Below, in pieces: positions 1 through 11,609 of a stretch of DNA of 64,000 nucleotides; position 1 is the stretch's first letter, and each line of letters begins with the position of its first letter. This DNA comes from Prorocentrum cordatum. Taxonomy: Eukaryota > Sar > Dinophyceae > Prorocentrales > Prorocentraceae. The stretch covers positions 43,910-107,909 of the forward strand of contig CAUYUJ010000899.1 in the NCBI GenBank assembly GCA_963575745.1. Direction: 5' to 3'. Under the pieces are notes generated by a model. It made no database searches. It was not told the origin of the DNA and was given only the letters and a program-made list of their open reading frames with translations. The translations under genes were made by a program, and so were the position numbers.

Positions 1-1381
1 AATTCCAGGAGTGTAATTGCTGCCCGCGTCGCCGCGAGTCCGTTTGATATGATCGATGAACTTCTCAGCGCTGATCGGCCACGTGCTGTCGCACGCATCT
101 GCAAAGCGCGCCCCTCGGCTGCGCTGGAGAGCGGCGGGCCTGGCAGCGGGCGACGCGGCCGGAGGCGGGGGGCATGTCCCGCCCGCCAAGACATCGTGCA
201 AGTCCACGTCCGCAGCGGGCTCGCCGTTGCCGAAATGATCGCCCGAGCCCGCCAATATGTCAAGCAAATCCGCGCGCCTGGGCGCCCAGCCCGACTCGAC
301 GGCGCCGCCGTCGTCGAAGGCGTCGCCCGCGTCGGCACGAGGGGGGGCCCGAGGCGCGCCGTGGGCCCTGAAGTAGTCATTCACCACGTCATCGGGCGCA
401 TTCAAAAACTCGCATCTCCACTGCGCGCGAGCGCCAGTCTCACCCTGAGCGCTCCGGCTGGCGCCGCCTCTGGAAGCTTTGGCGACCCCCGACTTCGCAT
501 TGACGAAAGCAACTGACAAGTTCTGGGCCCGCGCCCGGCTGCCCTGCCCAACAGCGTTTCGCTCGGCGTCCTGGCGAGTGGTCAGGCCCAGGCGCCGAGC
601 GTTGATGACATCGTTCTTAGCTAAAGTGAAATCGATGCCGCCCTCCTCCACATATGCCCTCATGAGCCGCCTCAGATAACCATGCCAGACAAAGCCCTCG
701 GCGGTCGGGCGCCTACCGCTGCGGTCGATCAAGTGCTTGAAAACAGAATGTAGGCGTTCAACGTGACCAACAGACATGCTCGCGGTGTTGGCCCACTCCT
801 GCAGCACTTCCTTCACCGTTGTGGACAGCAACGCGCGCAGCGGACTGCCGTGCTGCGCCGCGGCGTCACCCCGCGCCCAACTGCGGAGACGCTCTGAGAA
901 GTGCGGGCCCAGGCAGCAAGCATTGGAATCCAAGAGATGCTGCATCACGCGGGTCGCTCGGTCGTCCTGCTCGACGCCAGGGGCAATAGACTCCAAGAGC
1001 CTGCATGGGTATTGAGGCGCCAGATCCAGCCTGTGATAGACCGCACCAGATAGGGCAAGCGTGGCACTTCGCATGCAAGTATACAGCTTATCCTCGGCAT
1101 CACCTCGAAGACTGAAGTGTCGGGCCGGAATCCCCCCCCCCGCGTTGGCCATGGCGAGCTCATTGACGAGACCTCGCTGGACCTTCCTGACGGAGGACAT
1201 CGTCGACGTGACCATGTCCAGCAGCAGGCGCCCTTCAAAGGGCGACGAGGGGCGCGGGAGGTCGAGGGCCAGGGCGGGGCGAGGATGGCGCGGCGGATAA
1301 TCGGGTGAGCTTGAGGGGGGCCCCGGCGGCGGATAAGAGTGAGGGGCGCCGCTCCAACGCCGCCAGAGCAACAAGTGCGAC
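1..1381 (-). CDS. Last visible exon of a multi-exon gene of unknown function, C-terminus beyond left edge
   Basis: The minus strand is open for 460 codons from 1380 down to base 1 with no stop, so the protein continues outside the window. A likely 3' splice site (GTTGCAG|G) ends at 1382; an in-frame TAG lies just upstream of it, so the reading frame must enter here or later. The first ~40 codons are Pro/Ser-rich. From about codon 41 the protein looks folded (SPFEGRLLLDMV, then a long helix-rich part with a YPCRLLESIAPG segment, a CC pair and SVGHVERLHSVFKHLIDRSG). The last third is Gly/Ala/Asp-rich and looks disordered. It continues the exons at 1592-1987, 2414-3066 and 3184-3740. I believe this is a high-copy dinoflagellate family, but that is memory of the style, not a search result. 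No function can be given. Confidence 0.6.
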
Positions 1382-1591
1382 CTGCAACGTTTGAGAATCT
1401 ACCCCAGCGGGTGGCATCGATAAACCTCTGTGCAAGTGGGAAGAAAACCTGGATGGGGGATGGCCGCAGAAGGGCCGCACGTCTCAGCGCGGAAACGATC
1501 GCACTTGCAGACCGTTCGTTTGGGCGGCGAGTACCGCCGCGGGGGGGGCTGAGAGGGCGACCCTACTGGGACTTGGAAATATGGCCGAGGG

Positions 1592-1987
1592 TTAAACCGA
1601 AGGCGAAGGGGCTGCATCTCCTCCTCCTCCACCTCCTCCTCGCCGTGATCATCCTTGCCTTCTTCCATTGTCCTCAGGGCCGGGTCAAGCGGGGGTCCTT
1701 TCTCGTCAAGGTCCAAGAAACTCAAAAGTAACTCGTCCATAGGCTCTGTCAGAACAGCCGCGGTAACGGCCCGCTGCAACTGCGCATCATCCTTGAACAT
1801 TTTCATGGCCTCCCCAATGCGAATGCCCAGGATGACAGAAAAATCAGCCTGTCCAGCATCGTCGACGCTGACGCTGCCCTCTGCGTTCCCAGCACGGCCA
1901 AAAGCCCGCTGCCACGATCGCTGCAGGAGGCCGTGGACCACGACGGCGAGCGCCAACCACGCGCAGCACGGGCCGAGCGTAGTCCAC
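1592..1987 (-). CDS. Internal exon of the same unknown gene
   Basis: The exon opens after CGTCGCAG (AG at 1988-1989) with G|TGG ACT, which completes an AGG codon from the previous exon and gives the junction PSFS-RWTTLGPCCAW. It reads on through WLALAVVVHGLLQRSW, DFSVILGIRIGEAMKMF and VLTEPMDELLLSFLDLDEKG into an acidic tail (EEEVEEEEMQPL). The 3' end near 1592 is approximate: a phase-2 donor is needed to join the next exon, and CTTCG|GTTTAA fits, but it is a guess. Codon use and the smooth protein character argue for real coding sequence. Function unknown. Confidence 0.55.
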
Positions 1988-2413
1988 CTGCGACGTGAAA
2001 CGCTGGCACGGCAACGGTGAGAGAACGGAGCAGCGATCAACAACACCCAAGAAGGAACGTTTAAGGGCGTCGGAGAGACGTGGGCATCCTAGTTTGAGGG
2101 TGTGGCGTCTGTGCGCGCGCAGCGTTCGCGGGTTGCCTGATCTTACTATCGATATCACTGAATATTCCATTACAGATCTCGCGAGCAATCTCGCAGCATA
2201 TCTGACAGCAGGGCTCACTGTCGACCTCGCATCGCATCCCATTATCGATCTCACTCGGCCTCGCTCTCGATCTCACGAGGCCACCATCGGGGCGGCATGG
2301 CGAGAGGGACAACGAAAGAGGAAACGATGGAAGGCGAAGGGAATGGAGGGCTGAGGGGAAGCAAGGGGGCACATCATAAGAGACTGAAGACTCATCCACC
2401 CCCGTCGCCCCGC
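1988..2413 (-). other. Inferred GC-AG intron, 426 nt
   Basis: On the minus strand the donor reads TCAAG|GCGGGG and the acceptor CGTCGCAG|GTGG, phase 2. Splicing gives SPSFS-RWTTLGPCC without a break. The intron contains the degenerate CGATCTCAC-type repeats at about 2150-2280. The boundaries are inferred from protein continuity, not from transcript data. Confidence 0.5.
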
Positions 2414-3066
2414 CTTGAGAAGCTCGGACTGGCTGGAAGGCTGTAGACGACCAGCCACGAAAGTAAATCCACCAAAGAATCCGCAGCCTTTTCTCTGGAA
2501 CCTCCGCAACTGCACGAATTGCCTCTGCAGTGGTGGGTCGCCCGCTTGATGGGCCAACCCCCGTTGAGTAACTCCAAGATGGCGCTGCCGCGCTCCGGAA
2601 CTACAGCTTCTCAAGGCCCTGCGAACACTTTTCCTGGATCGCCCCTGAACCGCCGCCCCACCATAACTTCATTACAAACCACCGTGATATCTCGGCACGG
2701 CCCTCTGGAGGTTCGAAACCGGGTAGGTAGCCTCCATCCTCCAGGTCCTGCTCAACCACTGCCTTCGACGCCATCAGCAACTGCTTTGCGAGATTGAATG
2801 TGTACGACTTTTACAGCGCAAAACATGTTTTGCATCATCCCGAGATCTTGAAGGACCCCCACCACGCTTCGAAAAATCTGATGTATCATGCATTTTGTCG
2901 CAATGTATAGAACATTAGCTGGCAAATTCATCCCTACGCATGTCAACGCTTTGACGTTGCTGCTCCCCGCGTCGGCAGCGTCCGATAGAATAGCGAGTTC
3001 CTTCAGCGACGCCAGAGACCTTACCGCATCCACGCAGAAGCTCCCAGTCAACGGGCTGTCCAGCGC
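2414..3066 (-). pseudogene. Middle exon(s) of the unknown gene, with two frame changes
   Basis: After the acceptor CGTCGGCAG (AG at 3067-3068) the minus strand reads ALDSPLTGSFCVDAVRSLAS, then KELAILSDAADAGSSNVKAL, a conserved-looking helical region, and AVKVVHIQSRKAVADG. Near 2766-2772 the frame shifts by one base to SKAVVEQDLEDGGYLPGFEP and ISRWFVMKLWWGGGSG. Near 2600-2612 it shifts again, past a TAG, to PERGSAILELLNGGWPIKRA and a Cys-rich stretch THHCRGNSCSCGGSREKAAD. The second change could hide a small intron, but the first looks like a plain indel. Either this copy is decaying or the assembly has homopolymer errors. Function unknown. Confidence 0.5.
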
Positions 3067-3183
3067 CTGCCGACGCTGAGAGGCGGCAGGCGGCGGAGCG
3101 AAAAAGGGATGGGGGGGGCAGTAAGATCATGAAAAGAGCAGGGAATGGACAGCGGCAGCGACACATAAAGAACGGGAGCGTGC
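3067..3183 (-). other. Inferred GC-AG intron, 117 nt
   Basis: The minus-strand donor is TTTGAG|GCACGC and the acceptor GTCGGCAG|GCGCTG, phase 0. Removing it joins KNARFMFE to ALDSPLTGSF in one frame. The same AGGC tetranucleotide stands at both boundaries. The intron begins GCACGCT and ends AGCGTCGGCAG, giving a weak ACGCT/AGCGT terminal inverted repeat. Confidence 0.55.
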
Positions 3184-3740
3184 CTCAAACATGAATCGAG
3201 CGTTCTTGCCCTTCAGGATTCGGGTAGGCAACAACCGTTCAAGTCTCCCCGCCGGCCCCGCGCACACGACTGTCTCCTGGAACAGATCAATGACGCCGTG
3301 CTTCCCGCATCGCACGCCGTACTTTGACAGTTGCTCTCGGGTCGCAGCACCTCTGGATGAACAACCACTTCCCACTGTGCGTAATGGAATCCAAGTCTGA
3401 ACGTTGCATCTGAATGTGCGCATGCGTCACAGTTGCTCTCGCATCGATGTACCTGTTCGTGCCCATCAAGCTCGGTTGAACCAGAGAGAACGCGGTCTTC
3501 AAGGTCCCGTGGATGCTGAGTTTGTTCAAGTGTCCACCCTTCTTCGGCGTGCTCGAAAATGTAGCCGCATGGTCGGCTATGCGCAACTGCGTGGAATCCC
3601 ATGCCTCGGCCAAGGGCACAGCCCGTCGATCGGCGGCCTGTCGCCTGCGCAATTCCTGCTTCGCCCTCTTTGCGAAGCGAGCAGCACGCATGCGCTCGCG
3701 GCGCACAGCAACGGGAATGAAACGGCGCCCGTCCACTTGC
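3184..3740 (-). pseudogene. Upstream exon of the unknown gene, one frameshift
   Basis: The acceptor GGGCCAG|GCAAGTGG (AG at 3741-3742) opens an exon reading QVDGRRFIPVAVRRERMRAA, then a Lys/Arg-rich helix, AVPLAEAWDSTQLRIADHAA, LSIHGTLKTAFSLVQPS and HSGKWLFIQRCCDPRATVK. At the TTT of 3323-3325 (AAA on the coding strand) one extra base moves the frame; reading resumes as KYGVRCGKHGVIDLFQETVV and ends ILKGKNARFMFE. The acceptor implies still earlier exons at higher coordinates, which I could not find. Function unknown. Confidence 0.5.
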
Positions 3741-4190
3741 CTGGCCCGCGGCCCACAAGGCGGCCGCCGCCGGGGGCGAGGGGGCGCAGCTGCGTTCATG
3801 CATCCGCGCTGGCGCGCCAGCAAGGCGAAGGGCGAAAGAGAAGGGGAGTTTGGAGAGAAGGGCAGAAACGAAGGCGTGAGCGGAATGAGGGCAGGGGCGG
3901 GGGTGGGACGGGCAAGGGTGGAGGGATTTGGGTGAAGGCAACCCAGATTACGTCAACAACCAATAAAATATGAAACGAAATTGCCAAAGCAAATCGGGGA
4001 ATGGAGATACTTGAGATAGGGGGGGAATCGGCGACCCGCCCGCGGCCGCGGCGATGCCAGAGCCAAACGCAACGGCGAGGGCAGTCGGAAGACGGCAGGC
4101 ATCGACCAACCAAAGGAAAAACCCCTCATGTGTCCAGTCGCACACGCAGAATCGACGGCCTGCGGTATATGAAATGCGCACCCGGGGCCA
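3741..4190. other. No gene seen
   Basis: GC-rich, then mixed sequence between the first visible exon acceptor of the minus-strand gene and the C-rich repeat. ORFs of 90-190 codons exist on both strands, but none has protein-like composition over its length. An upstream exon or promoter of the minus-strand gene could lie here unrecognised. Confidence 0.4.
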
Positions 4191-4740
4191 TGAGCCAACC
4201 TCCTTTGTCCACCTCCATTTCCCTTGCCCCCCACCCCATACCCCTTTCCCCTGTATGTATCCCTTGCAGCTTTCCCTTCTCGTCCACTTCCCCTTCTGCC
4301 ATTCGCCCACGTACCCCTGCCCGCTACCCCCCTAACCCCATTACACCCCTTACCCCCTTACCCCGCTTCCCCTCCGCAGCCCTAACACTTACCCTGTACC
4401 CCCATTAGCCCATTACCCCCCGTACCCCTTACCCCCTGCCCCTTGCCCCTGTACCCGCTTACCCCCTTACCGCCTTACCCCCTTCTCCTTGCCACTACCC
4501 CGCACACCTTACCTCTTACCCACTATCCCCTACCCTTACCCTCTACCACTTACCCCTTACCTCCCGCCCCTACCCTTACCCCCTACCACTTACCCCCGAC
4601 CCCCTACCTCTACCCCCTAACACTTACCCCTAACCCCCTTACCCCCCCTTACCCTCTTTATCCTTTGACCCCCTTTACTCCTTTACCCCTGCCCCCTCCC
4701 CCCCACTTGGCCCCCTTTACTCCTTTACCCCCTAAGATTC
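4190..4740. repeat. C-rich degenerate repeat, CCCCTTACC-like
   Basis: About 550 bases of degenerate units such as ACCCCTTACCCCCTACC on the plus strand. Strand composition is extremely asymmetric: almost no G. It resembles but does not match the plant-type telomere repeat (CCCTAAA), so it is best called a C-rich minisatellite. Confidence 0.8.
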
Positions 4741-5270
4741 CCCTGAGATCCAAAGGGGCCTCCCGCACAGCCAAGCGGGATGCTTCAATGAGAAGCCCCA
4801 CAGCAAGCCCCCGTCTCCCCCTGAGCCGATCTCCGAAGAGGGGCCGCCCGCCTCAGCACCAGCAGCTGCCTCTGGCGGTCCGCGTAGTCCCTCTCGGCCG
4901 CCCCGTCCTGGCGCTTCCAGGCAGGCGCGCGAGACGAACTGGCGCGCTCCGGCAGTCGCCCGGCCCGTTCCCGAGGTGGGCGAGATGGCGAGGCCTCGGG
5001 TTGCGCACAGACAGGACCCCCAGGTGGTTCCGGCTGGCCTCAGGCGGTCTCTAACAACACCATGGCGCCGCCTGCGGCGGCGCCCCTGGGGCGCTCGGCG
5101 CCGAACGGTTGGGGCGTTGAACTGGAGACTGCCCTTGACCACTCTGGGGACCCGTAGAGGCCAGCCGGGACCACCTGGGGGGCCTGCCTGTGCGCAGCCC
5201 GAAGCCTTACAAGGGCGAAAGCCCGCTTGAGCGGGGATCCCTAACTGCAAGACGACATCAGCAGGCGGCG
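4740..5270. other. Pro/Arg-rich open sequence, no confident gene
   Basis: GC-rich DNA open in several frames on both strands. A plus-strand frame of about 5035-5230 and a minus-strand frame both give Pro/Arg/Gly-rich text of the kind any GC-rich DNA yields. No motif or splice pattern supports either. Confidence 0.3.
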
Positions 5271-5274
5271 GATG

Positions 5275-5281
5275 TGCGTGA

Positions 5282-5314
<33 letters not shown>

Positions 5315-5368
5315 AATATATATATTATATATATATAAAGCTGTACATACACACATGCATGCATACAC

Positions 5369-5443
<75 letters not shown>

Positions 5444-6450
5444 CCATGAATGTACATACATATACATGTGGATATACATGTACAAGTATATCACAATAAA
5501 TGCATGTGTATACATAATAACATAGAAGTATATGTGCATACATACACACACATCTATACACACATATCTATGTACTTACAAATTACCGGATACCAGGCAG
5601 ACAGGCAGACCGACAGACGTACTGACAGGCAAATAGACGCAAATGCATACATTCAGACATGCTTGTATGCATGCATACATACGTGCATGCATATATACAT
5701 TTATACATCTATACATACATACATACATACATACATACATACATACATACATACATACATACATACAGACACACATACATACATACATGCATACATACAT
5801 ACATACATGTGTGCATGCATGCATGCATGCATGCATATCTACAAGTATCTAGATATACAAGCATACATGCATGCATACATGCACGCATACATACGTACAT
5901 ACATACACACGTACATACACACATAAATGCAAACGTACATAACTGCACGCACACATACATACAAACGGACAAGCCGACAGACTGACACACTGATAGACAT
6001 CCACGCATCCGTACACATTCATACGCAATTTTGCATACATGCAGACTTACACACAGACATGTATACATGCATAAAGACATTTAACCGCACATACGTACAC
6101 ACGGCTATGCAAACATATGCACACGTAAGCCCATATGCATACACATCTAAATACACACATACATACATACATACATGTGCTCATACATACATGCATACAT
6201 ACGTACTTACATAAATATATGCATGTGTGCATTCAACCACTCTTTCACACATGCATGTATACATACATAGGTGCATGCATACACACATACACCATGCATG
6301 CATGTATACGTACCTACGTACGTAGGTGCATACTTATATTTGCATACACCTCCATATTTGAATGTTTGTATATACGCATACACAGAGGCATGCAGACTTG
6401 CACGCACACACCTAAGCATGCACACATACAATCATAAAAACAACCATATA
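5275..6450. repeat. ACAT/CATA tetranucleotide microsatellite, ~1.2 kb
   Basis: Tandem and interrupted ACAT, TACA and TATA units, with a pure (ACAT)n core near 5710-5765 and (TA)n runs near 5295-5330 and 5410-5440. It also contains CAGACAGG variants near 5595-5630. All ORFs here encode only Tyr/Ile/His/Thr repeats and are not genes. Confidence 0.95.
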
Positions 6451-6589
6451 TTTGACCCGCGCGCGCTTCGCGCGCGCTTAGGTTCTACCGTGCTCTAGCT
6501 GGAATATAACGCGTTCGGCATAAGAAACATATATAGTGACACGGGTCGTGCCCCTCAGAGCTTCACCTGCAGCCCCAAATACAACCTTA

Positions 6590-7190
6590 GCTTAGCGCCC
6601 CACTGCCCATGTCGGCACACCCATCACAATGAGTTCGCCCCATAGGGAACTCCACCTTCGTCCCTAGAGATAAGGTTCGCAAGATGGCACGCCCCTCAGG
6701 CGATGTGTGGCACCAGCGGGAAGTTTCATAGCGTCGCCCACCTCTCGGCACAGCTGTCACACGGATCTCTGGACGGCCTCAGAGACAAGGTTGGCATCCC
6801 GCCCCCCCCCGCCTACTTCGGCACACGTCGAACACGGATCGTGGCACACAGGGATTCCCACCTACGGCCCCAGAGGGTTCGCTCTGCGCCACCCCTGGCA
6901 ATTGCGGCCAGGAGCACCACCTAAAAACACAGAGACAACGTTCGTACAACACACCCACGCCCATGTCGGCACGCCAATCACGCGAATGTTTCTCCAGAAA
7001 GAGTTCGACCTATGGCGCCAATGGGCAACTTCGCGTCGCGTCCCTCCGCCCATTTTGGAACATGCCTTGTATGGGTCGTGCGCGGAGGAGGTCCACCTGC
7101 GGGCTCACTCGGCGGGTTCGCGCGAGGGCATCCGACTGATTCGGCGCACCCTTCGCGCGGATCGTGCCCCACAAGGATGAATTCAGCGAG
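6590..7190 (+). repeat. Degenerate copies of the 90-bp satellite
   Basis: Several diverged units share the consensus order of the satellite at 27.5-28.85 kb: CATGTCGGCACACCC, then TCACA, then a CCCCATAGGGAACTCCACC-like stretch (clearest at 6608-6660 and 6960-7020). Spacing is irregular and the divergence is much greater than in the main arrays, which suggests an old, dead array. Confidence 0.6.
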
Positions 7191-7469
7191 CCCGTGCACG
7201 CGTGCTCTGCAGCAGCCATCATTCCGTATTGTCCCGCGGCGCGCAAATATAGGAAGAGAGACCCACGCTCTGCGCTACACATGACTGCATGGGTCCGTTG
7301 CCAAACACATTGCTTGCTTAATGGACGAAACAATTTTGGCCTTCCGGGGCCTTCTCGGGCGCATCCTGGATCCTTGTGGGGGGAGGCCCCAGAGCCTCCG
7401 CAGAGGGACGGAAATGCGATCGGCCAAAGAGGGAGAGAAAATCCTGAAGGGTGTCCAGGTCTTGTTTTG

Positions 7470-7575
7470 GATGTTTCCTTCTCCTCCTCCTTTCCGTCCT
7501 CTTCCTCCTCCTCCTCCTCGTACTCGTCCTCCTCCTCTCCCTCCTCATCCTTTTCCTCCTCTTCCTCGTCGGCAC
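7470..7575 (+). repeat. Pyrimidine-rich (TCC)n tract
   Basis: Interrupted TCC/TCCTC repeats on the plus strand. ORFs across it give Ser- or Pro-rich text and are not supported as genes. Confidence 0.85.
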
Positions 7576-8159
7576 GGCTCGGTTCGGCTATATCAAGGCC
7601 TGCACATAAATGGCCTCGTCCACGATTGGGAGGCAAGGCGAGAAAGGAAAAAAGAAATTTATAAACTCCTTTGGAGCTCGATCCGTTTGACATCAGGGGT
7701 CCCACACAGCATCGCACCACGGACCAACAACGAGCCAGGACTGTCAATCCCAGGACATATACGGATCAAGATGGCGCTAAACGTTTTCCTCCCCATGAAC
7801 GAGCACAACGCTGTCATGCAGCCATAAACGCCGTTGCAGCACTGACATACGATGACGAAGGCAAGCGAGGGCTAAGGCAATCCGTGCTCTCCGCGCAGCT
7901 CATGTGCAGGCGTCCGCCCCTGCGCCTTCCTCCTCATGTCGACCCCAACCTCAGCCGTAGGAGTTTCGAGTGAACCAACAGGTTGGGGCCAAACGCGGGA
8001 ACACGATGGGATGGCGGCGACTCTCGACAGGGGTGCATCCGAACGGCCCGTTGGGGCCGCATCCCCGCGACCCCCCTCTTTTCTAAACGGCCGCATGTTC
8101 GAAGGAGGGTCTCGGGGACTGAGGACGCGAAACCGCCGCCGACCACACGAGGTGGTGTA

Positions 8160-8330
8160 CACGTCGGTCGGAAGAAGTAGGTGAAAACATTAAGTAGGAC
8201 GGCGGACAAAGTAGATCGGGCTCAGGCACTCCCAGAGAAGAACGAAGCACAGCAGCAAAAGCACACCGAGTCTTGAAGTACGATGGCGCCCAAAGTAAAT
8301 TGGGATCTGGGAATCCCAAGAAAAAGCTTC
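8160..8330 (+). repeat. Two diverged direct repeats of ~65-100 bp
   Basis: A unit containing CAAAGTAGATCGGG, a CTCCCAGAGAAG-like end and GAAGC (8205-8250) recurs as CAAAGTAAATTGGG, AATCCCAAGAAAAAGC (8290-8328). The flanks 7580-8160 show no gene. Confidence 0.5.
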
Positions 8331-8364
8331 AACGACCGTCGTGTGCACATCGGGCCGCTCCGAG

Positions 8365-8780
8365 GCCCGACGGCGCCACCGCCGCCGCCGCCGCCCTACG
8401 GGCGCCGCCGACACCGGCGGCCCTACGGGCGCCGACGCCGCCGCCCTGGTGCGCCACCGCCGACATCGGGCCGCCCGAGGGCGTCGCCGCCACCACCGGC
8501 CGCCCGGGGGGGGCCGCTGCCGCCGGCCGCCAAGCGCGTAGGGCCGCAGGCTTAAGGGCGCAGGGGCGAGGCCTCTGCGCGGTGCGTGGAGCAATGCGCG
8601 GGGGGGGCACCTGGGCCCCGCTCGGGCTGCGGGCGCGCCTGGGTGCTTCGTCGTCGTCCTCGTCCTCGGCCCCGGCTTCGTCCTCGTCGTCGTCCTCGTC
8701 GTCGTCGTCGTCGTCGTCGCAGCCGCCTGCCGTCCGCAGTCCGCCGTCCGCCGTCCGCCGTCGTCGTCGTCGTCGCTGCG
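8365..8780. repeat. GCC and GTC trinucleotide-rich region
   Basis: CCG/CCGCCG units at 8370-8530 and GTC/GTCCTC units at 8645-8785. This trinucleotide periodicity keeps all frames open and explains the long overlapping ORFs on both strands. Confidence 0.85.
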
Positions 8781-8785
8781 CCGAT

Positions 8786-9655
8786 GTTGACCTGGTCTCA
8801 GCGTTTTCCCGCTCGCGGTCTTCGGCACCTGAAGCTGCCACCCCGTGGCCCGCTCTGGCAAGGGAGTCCACAAGATCCGCGTGGTGTGCCAGAGCGCCGT
8901 GGTGTCGCAGGATTTGTCCATTGCCGACTGGTTTCCTTCATTTCTGCCTTCGGGGGCCGTCTACCACGACCAGCGCGGGGGCTGCTGAGGGGAAAGGGGG
9001 GTCATACGTGGATGCTAGTGGGGGCTACTTCTGGCCTTGCCCAAGGGCCCCAAATGAGGGCTGCACGTGACTTAAGTGGCTTAAAGGGGCAACGATCTGG
9101 ACCGGAACCCACATAGCGGAATTACCGAGACCCGTCAATACAGTTAGGGCACTTGCCACCCACTTATAAGACAGGTTAGGCCTGATAAAACTCACGCTCG
9201 CTTGCGCGTGTGACTCACCTATCCCCTTAGCAACCGCCGGGGTGATCCGAGTAGCTCACCAAACTGCTATCACGTCGCGTCCCCTGGAGGAGGGCAGCTT
9301 CTCGGCTCTCACGATTCTCTTCGCGCCCCTGGGGGTGACCTGGGCTCCTCCTGGTCGCTCTGTGGGGGCCTAGCGATGCGAAGCAAGGATGTTTCCCCTT
9401 CGCCCGCCTTGGGAACCGACGACCTGGGACCCCAGCGGGCGGTGGATATGGATGTACGTGGGTCCCACGAAGGCCTGAAGGTGTCCATATCCACCATCTT
9501 CAGAAATCTTCCAAGATCAATCCCCCAGGAGATTGCGTTCACGGATACGTCCCCGCCTCGGATGTCTGTCGCTCTTGGGGGGCAAACGAGAACCCTCTCG
9601 GAACCTCCTCGGACCTTCGGACACCTCCGAAGGACATCCTGCGAGCCTGGGGGGG
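8786..9655. other. No gene seen
   Basis: Mixed-composition sequence. An ORF of 102 codons at 9376-9684 (plus) has a moderately protein-like middle, but no motif, splice pattern or homologous copy supports it. No tRNA-like cloverleaf or rRNA stretch was recognised. Confidence 0.3.
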
Positions 9656-9659
9656 GAAG

Positions 9660-9800
9660 TGAGAAGGGGCGGGCCTGCTCATAAGGCTCGGAAGTCACCA
9701 GCCTTCTGAGAAGCTTTCCAAACCTTCCCCGAAGACACGGGGAACCTCTCAGAAGGCCGGAGGGCTTCTGGGAAGCCCCGCCGTCTTCTGAGAAGTCCTT
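9660..9800 (-). repeat. Dispersed repeat, partner at 24905-25045
   Basis: Read on the minus strand, this stretch matches the plus strand at 24905-25045 with shared blocks such as CTCAGAAGAC, GGGGCTTC, CCGGCCTTCTG and TCGGGGAAGG. Both copies stand near long GGA tracts. Confidence 0.7.
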
Positions 9801-9834
9801 CTCCTTCTCACCTCCCCCCTCGCTCGCCGCCAAC

Positions 9835-9935
9835 TGGAGGGGGAGGAGGAGTAGGAGAAGAAGGAGGAGGGGGAGGAGTAGGAAGAGGAGGAGGAGGAGG
9901 AGGAGGAGGAGGAGGAGGAGGAAGAGGAGGTGCAG
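9835..9935 (+). repeat. (GGA)n polypurine tract
   Basis: About 100 bases of nearly pure purine, GGA/GAA units, on the plus strand. Confidence 0.95.
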
Positions 9936-10970
9936 AACCTCGCTCGCCGCGAAACCTCGCTTCACGCGTGTTGTCGCGCCGCGCGGCGCCCTGTGCTTAT
10001 CTGCCCCCCCCTCCCCCCGCGCGGCTGCCCCTGGGGAGAGGGACCAAACTCTCTGGCCCGGACAGCGAGAGGCGTGCGCGGTGCTTTTGGAGGGGGCAGC
10101 GATAGGGACTGGTACAGGGGGGGCGGAGGAACATCGACCCGGAATCGGCGATACATCTAAGACAAACAACCGCATGGAAATCCATTGTTGGCGCTCCGCG
10201 TGGATTTCTTGGATCTGAGCTGTGCAACCCTCCCTGGCGCGCGGAGCGCGCCAGGGCGGCGCCAGAGGCGCCGCCATGGGGGCGGCCCAGCGCGGAGCCC
10301 AAAAATCCGCGAGGAGCGCCAAAAGTTTATATTTACACAGTTTTTTCTTCGAACATCACTGTTAAATCCGATGAGACGAGTGCGGTCCACGACTCGCAAA
10401 GGAACTACTCGCAAATGGCATGGCTCAGCCGAGGAAGATTTACGACCCAATTACATCGAAGGGACCATTTTTTTCGGACGTTTGCGAGTAGGCACTTTAC
10501 GAGAATTGGAACGCACCCGGTGACCGATGGTCAGTCCGCACGTTCCTGGGCGAGTTGGGGCTATCAGGCCCCTATCGGCGATGAGTGGGCGATTTGGGGG
10601 TCGATGAACACCCCCCATGGTCAACGTTTTCTTTTTCGGCGTGACGCCCTTGGGCGGAAGGGGGGGAGGGGGGGATGTGGCTCTGGACCTCTGCTCAATA
10701 CGACTGTTTGCAGCAGTGCGTCCCATGGGGGAGACTCCACCTGCTTGAAACGGGCTCCAAGAAGCAGCCCCGATCTACTCCATGGGAAGAGGTGCGAGGG
10801 CCCGCGCCGATCGGCAACACAATGAAGAAGAAAACGATCACATGCCCCCTGTCGTTGCCCCTGATCTCTTCGCGCTCCCCCATGGCACCTGACGTGATGG
10901 CATGTGGGCTCCGAGCGCCAAATTCTCCTGGCCGTGCCGCCCTGTGCTGGCTCGCTAGGCTTCGAGGATC
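9936..10970. other. No gene seen; GC hairpin at ~10230-10280
   Basis: Mixed sequence. Near 10230-10280, GGCGCGCGGAGCGCGCC and GGCGGCGCCAGAGGCGCCGCC form short GC-rich inverted repeats. ORFs here are not convincing. Confidence 0.3.
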
Positions 10971-10974
10971 AAGT

Positions 10975-11000
10975 CTCGTCGTCGTCATCGTGGTCGTCGT

Positions 11001-11032
<32 letters not shown>

Positions 11033-11050
11033 CCGCCGCCGCCGCCGCTG
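10975..11050 (+). repeat. GTC/GCC trinucleotide repeat
   Basis: Interrupted (GTC)n followed by (GCC)n. Confidence 0.9.
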
Positions 11051-11609
11051 GTGAGGGGCACTCAGATGGCACAAGGTACGAGCCTCCTGCAACTCTCGCG
11101 TGCTCCCCTGTGCTCGAGACTTGTTCGGTATTCTGGCTCCTGGCCAGGCCCTGGATCCAGGCTGACCCTAAATTCTCTTGAAGCTGATTATCTCCAACCT
11201 GTCCATGCCGGTCGTGGAAGATACTTCAAGTTGAACCATCCAGACTTCCGATGAGCATGCCTCTGGCCAGAGAAAGCCAGACGCAAACAACAGCCATTAA
11301 AGTCACCCTGGTGGCGAGCCTGCAACTAGATCCAACTGGGGCGATCATCTTCGCAATTGCAACACGTGTGCGAGACATAACTGCCTGGCCTGAACATCGC
11401 GCGCGCAGCACAAATTTGGTTTGTTTACCGCCTGGGGCAACTATTGCTGGCTGTCGCTTCCGCTCGGACGGAGAATGCGCCTCAGGAAACCAACAGGCAG
11501 ACCACAGACGATTCCAGCAAGTTCGGCGTTCTTAAGACGCTCGCCTGGAGCATCAACGACAACTCCCAAAGCCCAACGGTGTCGTAAACTGCCAAGAAAT
11601 TGGGAGAAC

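Noticed and set aside
4190-4740. Telomere array
   Set aside because: CCCCTTACC units do not match known dinoflagellate or plant-type telomere repeats, and the array is internal.
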